DNA of 23,063 nt, from the NCBI GenBank assembly GCA_003833135.1, contig QZLH01001339.1, positions 2,498 to 25,560 of the forward strand. Direction: 5' to 3'. The position numbers were made by a program, and so were the translations under genes. The DNA comes from Oehlia diaphana. Taxonomy: Eukaryota > Glomeromycota > Glomeromycetes > Glomerales > Glomeraceae. This document shows positions 18,220 to 23,063 of this stretch, piece after piece. Below the pieces are notes generated by a model, which was given only the letters and a program-made list of their open reading frames with translations, was not told the DNA's origin and did not search any database. How positions within the stretch are numbered: position 1 is the stretch's first letter; the number at the start of each line of letters is the position of its first letter.

Positions 18220-18573
18220 AGTTATTTCACGAGGAGTCATGAATATCAATGATTTGGTATCCGATCAAAATCAAAATCTCGAAGTCACTTCGACTAACAC
18301 AAGATCGACAACAAAATCTCGACAATCCAAAGTCATTATATCGACAATTTTGTGATGTGTATTCTAATAAAATAATTTGTTGCAATGTGTAATATAGTTT
18401 AAATGTGTTATAATTTTGTCTTGATTTTGACTTGTCAAGATATTGGATTGTCGAGATTTTGTTGTCGGTCTTGTTCAATCGCTCAAATGATTTTCGAGAT
18501 TTCGTACCAAACCCAATGATTTTCACGGCTGCGCCGTGAAAATCATGATATTTATGCGACACGTGAAATAACT
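18220..18573. mobile_element. 354-base foldback/MITE-like element with long imperfect inverted arms
   Basis: The outer ends are AGTTATTTCACG (18220-18231) and its exact reverse complement (18562-18573). Inner arms are very similar: CGACAACAAAATCTCGACAA near 18305 and its inverted copy at about 18445-18465, flanked by AAATCTCGAA on both sides. The arms extend with gaps for more than 100 bases each. The right arm carries an extra perfect hairpin. The open frame of 141 codons across this element on the minus strand is a by-product of the symmetry and shows no motif. I could not define a target duplication. Confidence 0.6.
18516..18546. repeat. perfect 14-base-arm hairpin with a 3-base loop
   Basis: ATGATTTTCACGGC, loop TGC, then GCCGTGAAAATCAT. 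It lies in the right arm of the foldback element and has no matching partner in the left arm, so it was inserted or gained later. Confidence 0.85.
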
Positions 18574-19437
18574 CTTTTATCTCATGGAGACTAACGTCCA
18601 GTGATGGGAAAGAGTGGGAAAGGTATAATAAACTATAAAAACATGTGAGCATGAAAATATCATCAGAAAAATTACAGGCATGAATATACTATCATTACTG
18701 GCGACCAATTAGTAAACATGAGATAAATAAAGCAATACAATGAACTATAAAAAAAAATTGGTTATCTACTGTATGTCACTTTTAAGAGACAGAATCAATG
18801 AAGAAATAAGTAAATGGATGTTCGTATCGAATTAAATTTACCGAGCGATATACGATATTCTTCTTAGAATACTACCACTAATTTATCAAAGAAATTTATT
18901 CACACTTGTGGGAATACAAAGCAAATATTATTACAATAATTAACAAGTGCAATTAGGGATTGTCAATTGAAATGAAATTACAAAAGAATTGTCAAATTGA
19001 TAATACGAGTTGGTATCAACAGCATTTTTGCCATTAGATCATCATAAATGTAAAAAGAGAAAAAAGGAATCATGCGAATTCAAAAAATCCTACAATAAAA
19101 TTTAATACGACGTCTATTACATAAGGCGCAGTTAATTTAGAGAAACACTAAAAAATTTTTAATTTTGTTGAGCCATGATTTAGCAAATACTACTTGTAAG
19201 CTAAATTCATTTTTGATAATATTGATATACTGTATAAGATCACTCATACAATAACTTTGCTTTTTTTTCGCATTATAAACTCGTAGTTCTCAGTTATTTA
19301 AACGTACGAAATTTAATGATTTTCTTTTAGAAATTCGTTTGCTAACCTGACGTCAAAAAGAAATAAATTTTAATTTGTATTTTATCATTAAAATGTAGAT
19401 AAGTTAATATTTAGTAGTTGATTTTGAGTTTCATTTT
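18574..19437. other. about 860 bases without a recognisable gene
   Basis: AT-rich spacer. I see no frame with a motif, no repeat with neighbouring sequence and no RNA gene on either strand. Confidence 0.3.
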
Positions 19438-19490
19438 GGAGTTATCTTCATTTTCAAGAGATAGGTTCGCTTTCATACCATTATCTATGA
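19438..19490 (-). pseudogene. C-terminal tail fragment of a family member
   Basis: The plus-strand text GTTATCTTCATTTTCAAGAGATAGG...CCATTATCTATGAAG matches the end of member 1 and the relic at 13494. The coding strand reads as IDNG(M)KANLS with an indel. The following CGGCC-related spacer (19503-19545, TTCTGGTCAAATTTATAAG) is also shared with 13637-13680. It is therefore another copy of the same tail-plus-spacer unit. Confidence 0.6.
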
Positions 19491-19714
19491 AGAGATGCAG
19501 CTAATTTTAATTCTGGTCAAATTTATAAGTCTTGCCAGAATTAAGTAAATCCCATTAAATAATTTGTCTGTACGATATTAACATACGAGCCGGAGTCAAC
19601 GTTAACGCTATCATGTGCAAGTGCATAACTCTTAAACTCTGGTAGGATATACTATACGTTAAAGACGCCCTTTTTGCACTTGAAATTTTTGGTCAAGAAT
19701 CAATGAAACAAATT
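19491..19714. other. spacer between the tail relic and member 3
   Basis: Apart from the shared piece at 19503-19545, this is unrecognised DNA. It is the 3' flank of member 3, and no clear polyadenylation signal is visible near the stop. Confidence 0.3.
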
Positions 19715-20524
19715 TTAAATATAATTTCTACTACTACTACTACTACTTTCTTCAAAATTATTATCTATAACAAATGATGTCATTACTTTTGATTTTATAT
19801 TTTTTGTTAATTCTTGCTTAATATCTTGTAGGATATCTTGTTTCATTTGTTCTATAATATTTTTATCGATAATAAATGATAGTTTTCTCGATGGATCTCG
19901 ACCTACACTTTGAGTCATTTCTTGTCTAGTAATTTGAAAACTTTCATTTTCTATTTTTTCTATTGGGTTATTTCTTAATGTTTCCTGTTGATTATTATGA
20001 TCTGATGAATTTGTTTCTTGTTCCTGATTTGAAATTATTATTTCTATAGGAGTCGGTAAAATCGGTAATAATTTAAAATTATATATATCATTATTCGTTA
20101 TTCCAGTATTATTGATATTCTTATTTTCATGATTACTCAATCCAGGGGTCGCAATTGCTTCAGAATTTTCTTTTATATTTTTGTAGATTCTCACTAAAAA
20201 GAAGCATAAACCAATTACGAAAATTAAAATTAAATTACTAACTATCCCTCCAATAATTGAATTATTTATTATATCAGTTGTAGAAATAACACCTTCCGTA
20301 AGATTTGATGAATTTACTAGTGATGCTCGCGACCCCGATGTCGATGTTAATGTGGTCAAAGTATTTGTTTTTGTTGATGGTGGTATTGCTGAATCACCTC
20401 CCGACGGTGGTAGTGGAGCATCTCCCGGTATTGGAACACCTTTAGGTGCTTGAGTATTTACTTCATATATAAATTGAAGTAAAATTATAAAGGTTAGAAA
20501 AATTAAAATACGAAGTTTCTTCAT
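19715..20524 (-). CDS. tandem-family putative type I membrane protein (member 3, 269 aa)
   Basis: The gene is intact and intronless. Signal peptide 1-25 ends EVNTQ. The outer region is short (26-85), Pro/Gly then Ser/Thr-rich, with only a remnant (TSTSGSRASLVNSSN) of the 26-residue unit and a sequon at N71. Membrane segment 86-111 carries NSIIGG and SNLILIFVIGLC. RIYKNIKEN is the basic flank. AIATPGL (123-129) follows, then an Asn-rich linker with GITNNDIYN and HNNQQETLRNNP. TRQEMTQSVG (199-208) resembles the first half of the main helix. The tetrad helix is at 219-251 and the tail is EESSSSSSRNYI. It is the most diverged of the intact copies in its outer part, yet the helix is nearly unchanged. 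The function is unknown. Confidence 0.9.
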   Translation of the reverse strand: MKKLRILIFLTFIILLQFIYEVNTQAPKGVPIPGDAPLPPSGGDSAIPPSTKTNTLTTLTSTSGSRASLVNSSNLTEGVISTTDIINNSIIGGIVSNLILIFVIGLCFFLVRIYKNIKENSEAIATPGLSNHENKNINNTGITNNDIYNFKLLPILPTPIEIIISNQEQETNSSDHNNQQETLRNNPIEKIENESFQITRQEMTQSVGRDPSRKLSFIIDKNIIEQMKQDILQDIKQELTKNIKSKVMTSFVIDNNFEESSSSSSRNYI

Positions 20525-20717
20525 ATTTAATGGAAATTGTTTTAAAAAAAAGACTTATTTAAAGATCTTTTATATTTATTATTTATCTAAAAAAAGAATT
20601 AAAACTTAAATTTGTTTCGTATTGTTCATATTTGCTGCATATATCTATTTTTGTGTAAATAATGTTGAAATTATCATGCAGTGGATTTTCCGTAGAAAAT
20701 CTCAACTATGATTGTTT

Positions 20718-20875
20718 GCACTTAAAAAATTAACAAAGAATTTTTTTTTTTCCAATAAAAATTTGTTTCATGATGATGAGAAAACTTTTATTCTTGCATT
20801 ATAAAATAAAGAGAAAAAAGAAGAAAAAAAAAGATCGGCACGATTAATTCTCGTGACTTTTAGCCAATTATATAC
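20718..20875 (-). promoter_or_regulatory. conserved upstream block of member 3
   Basis: This matches the blocks before members 1 and 2, from GCACTTAAAAAATTAA through AAAACTTTTATTCTTGCATT and GTGACTTTTAGCC to AATTATATAC. It is only about 195-350 bases from the ATG because the promoter-proximal tandem repeats are almost absent here. Confidence 0.45.
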
Positions 20876-22258
20876 GGTAGCATAATTTAATGATTGTTTT
20901 TTAAGCGCTCGCAAAATTGCTCTAAAAAATTTTCAATAAGCTAGGTTTGTAATATAAACTGGTAATACTGTACATATTAAAAATTTAATAATTAAAAAAA
21001 TTCTTAAATAAGCCAATATGATGTGATACTTATTAATATGTAAATCTAATTTACGTTTAAGCCTACAGAATTTTCTCCATAATAAAATAAGTAAAGTCAT
21101 TGCTTAAATTTATTGTTATTCTTGCTTTAGTAAATAACACTTGTAAATGATACATAATTCGGTTAACAAAGAAATAGATATTGTATGGCGACTTTGTTGT
21201 GCAGTTGCGTTATCTCGCGATAAAAAATAAAAAATAGTAATTTATTTTCGGAATAATATGTTTTAAAATATATTTAACAGTTATTATTAATTTCATAAAA
21301 AAAAACAAAAATAATTTTAAAATTTGAAATTTGAAATATGAAGTGTCCATCTATCTAATAAATAGAATAAATAGGATGAAATAAAGAATTAAAGTTAACA
21401 TTTAGTCCTTTTTTTTTTTAACTGTAATATCACACCATTCAATTATTTTGAGTTCACAAATCCTTTGATAACTAAAAATTAACAAAAGCAGGAACCACTT
21501 TTTCCTAATAAACTTTCTCCGTAATTCTCGATTTCTAAGTAGCGAACATTCACCTAATATTTTTTAAGCTATGTCTTAGTAGTGCCCATATTATCAATTA
21601 GGATATTACGTTCCTTGGTCAAGTCCTTTTTGTATCTTTTTCATTTTTTATAACCAAGCGGGTGAAAAGGTGACTCAAATGACCTTGAATGAATAAGTCA
21701 TTCATCGCTTTGTCTTAGTGGTATATATACAATTCGATACTAACACTGAATTATTTTAAGAAAAAAAGAACAATTTATTTTAAATATCTAATTTTGTTTT
21801 GTGACTTATTGTCGTACTATTATACTTTTCTAATAGATGATGTTATTACTTCAAGATTTTATTTGGATTCTTTGTTTAATATGAAAATCTCGGTCTTTTT
21901 AGCATAGAATTTTCAGTTATTTATGATTTGCATTTTGCAGAAAATATTTCCAAATTATTGTAATTACTCCTAATTCTGACTACCAAATTTCTATAATTCT
22001 ATCTAATGTGTAATTTCATTAGAGAATCGTCGTCACTAACGATTTTAGACGAACTGCTTTTGTTTTTATTAAAAATGTTGAATAAATACTGGATTTAGTA
22101 GTCTAATATTTACCAATTAATAATAATAATGATAATAATAATTTAATGAAGATTTAAAGATAGTCAGTATATAATACTACTACCTCCTTCGTTCATTTGT
22201 TTTTTGGGTCACGATATCACTCTCTTTAAGTAAGATGTTACACTGACAAAATTATATA
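20876..22258. other. 1.4 kb upstream and intergenic DNA between members 3 and 4
   Basis: Non-coding and AT-rich. The part at about 21836-22050 aligns loosely with the far upstream DNA of members 1 and 2 (CAAGATTTTATTTGGATT, TTTTGCAGAA, GAATCGTCG). The word at 21845-21875 also resembles the antisense of the family helix/tail junction (coding strand LEVITSSIRK against SEVMTSFVKD), so it may be yet another tail relic. This is weak. Confidence 0.35.
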
Positions 22259-23063
22259 CTATTTATTATTACTACTGCTACTACTATTTTCAACATTATC
22301 ATCCCTATAAAATGATGACATTACTTTTGTTCTTATATTTTGTTTTAATTCATCTCTAATGTCTTGTAGAATTTCTTGTTTCATTTGTTCTATAATACTT
22401 TTATCTATATTAAATGATGATGATAAATCTCTTGATAAACCTTGACCTATGTTTTGAGTCACCTCTTGTCTAATACTTTGCATAATTTCATTATCTATTG
22501 AATCACTGTTATTTACTAACTCACGTGTTGTTCCTTGTTGTTTATTATTATTTGGGGATATTACTATTTCTGTAGGAGTCGGTGACAATTTATTATTTAA
22601 ATCATTATTCGTTATTCGAGGATTTGAATCATTATCATTATTTTCACTCCAGGAGTTGCAATTGCTCTAGAATTTTCTTTTTTATTTTTATAGAATTTCA
22701 CTAAAAAGAAGCATGAACCAGCTATGAAAATTAAAATTAAATTACTGATTACCCCTCCAGCAATTGAAGCAGCCATTATATTTGGAGGATCTACAGGATA
22801 TGCTAATGGTGACATATTTGATCCAGTTACTGACGATTTTGCTGGTAGTGCGGCTGTGGTTGCTACCCCTTTTGATGTTTTCGGCGCTAGTGGAGGTCCA
22901 CTTTTTGGTGCAGCTTTTGGTGCATCTTTTGGTGCACTCGGAGCTGGTGGGGGCAATTCTTTCGGTACTTCTTTCGGTGCATCTTTTGGTGCATCCGGAG
23001 CTGGTGGGGGCAATTCTTTCGGTACTTCTTTCGGTGCATCTTTTGGTGCATCCGGAGCTGGTG
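22259..23063 (-). pseudogene. tandem-family member 4, 5' end outside the window, one-base frameshift
   Basis: The gene runs off the right edge, so its signal peptide is not seen. The visible part starts in a 19-residue repeat (APDAPKDAPKEVPKELPPP). APKSGPPLAPKTSKG follows, then a membrane segment with MAASIAGG and SNLILIFIAGSC. KFYKNKKENSR and AIATPGV come next, at about 22650. Here the frame breaks: the original frame runs VKIMIMIQILE to a stop at 22612, while the expected continuation (NNDNDSNPRITNNDLNN) is in another frame at a short A-run. That frame continues to SPTPTEIVISPNNN, a complete tetrad helix and YRDDNVENSSSSSNNK, with its stop at 22261-22259. One missing base explains it. This may be a young null copy or a sequence error. 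Confidence 0.8.
22937..23063 (-). repeat. 57-base coding minisatellite in member 4
   Basis: Two complete 57-base units (22937-22993 and 22994-23050) differ at two bases, and a third starts at 23051 and is cut by the window edge. The unit encodes APDAPKDAPKEVPKELPPP. Length is a multiple of three, so copy changes keep the frame. Confidence 0.9.

Noticed and set aside
18227..18652. 141-codon minus-strand open frame
   Set aside because: It spans an inverted-repeat element and its hairpin, and the peptide has no motif. The openness is a by-product of the repeat.
1..23063. tRNA, rRNA or CRISPR-like arrays
   Set aside because: No cloverleaf with a GGTTCGA-type arm, no rRNA-like GC-rich conserved block and no regularly spaced short repeats with unique spacers were seen. 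The repeats present are minisatellites or transposon ends.

Overview
This is a very AT-rich eukaryotic window with short spliceosomal-type introns, no bacterial signals and many decayed transposons. A kinase relic carries the phrases SHENIIRFYGVTKLE and IGSGGSASVFIANWK. I recognise these from the hugely expanded kinase family of arbuscular mycorrhizal fungi (Glomeromycotina, Rhizophagus type). Together with a BED/hAT-type transposase, a Helitron relic and a CreA/Mig1-like zinc-finger relic, this makes a Rhizophagus-like genome the best guess. That is inference from remembered family features, not from a search.

Layout. 1-540: leader-like sequence, then a polypyrimidine tract. 815-1304: a broken copy of the local gene family whose middle part is inverted in place. 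2927-2993: the last codons of another copy, cut off by a decayed hAT transposon (about 2994-5653). 5690-7058: a GC-richer block I cannot identify. 7059-7631: a C2H2 zinc-finger pseudogene (minus). 8207-8414 and 8765-8980: two MITE-like elements. 9961-10500: a Helitron replicase relic (minus). 11435-12271, 13980-14966, 19715-20524 and 22259-23063: four tandem family members, all on the minus strand, with further tail relics between them (13366-13492, 13494-13548, 19438-19490). 16125-16721: the kinase pseudogene (minus). 17160-17930: a minus-strand series of very short exon-like segments. 18220-18573: a third foldback element containing a perfect hairpin.

The main content is the tandem family. 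Each intact member is intronless and about 270-330 residues long. The order is: signal peptide ending EVNTQ; a variable Pro/Ala/Ser-rich outer region with internal repeats; one membrane segment containing SIxGG...SNLILIF; a basic stop-transfer stretch; a fixed AIATPGL juxtamembrane motif; an Asn/Gln-rich linker; a helix with a hydrophobic residue at every fourth position; and an acidic/poly-Ser tail. I recognise no named domain. The genes share about 1 kb of upstream DNA, including a tandem repeat directly before the start codon that varies in copy number. The array therefore looks like a locally amplifying family of putative cell-surface proteins with a fixed inner part and a changing outer part. 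Its function is unknown.
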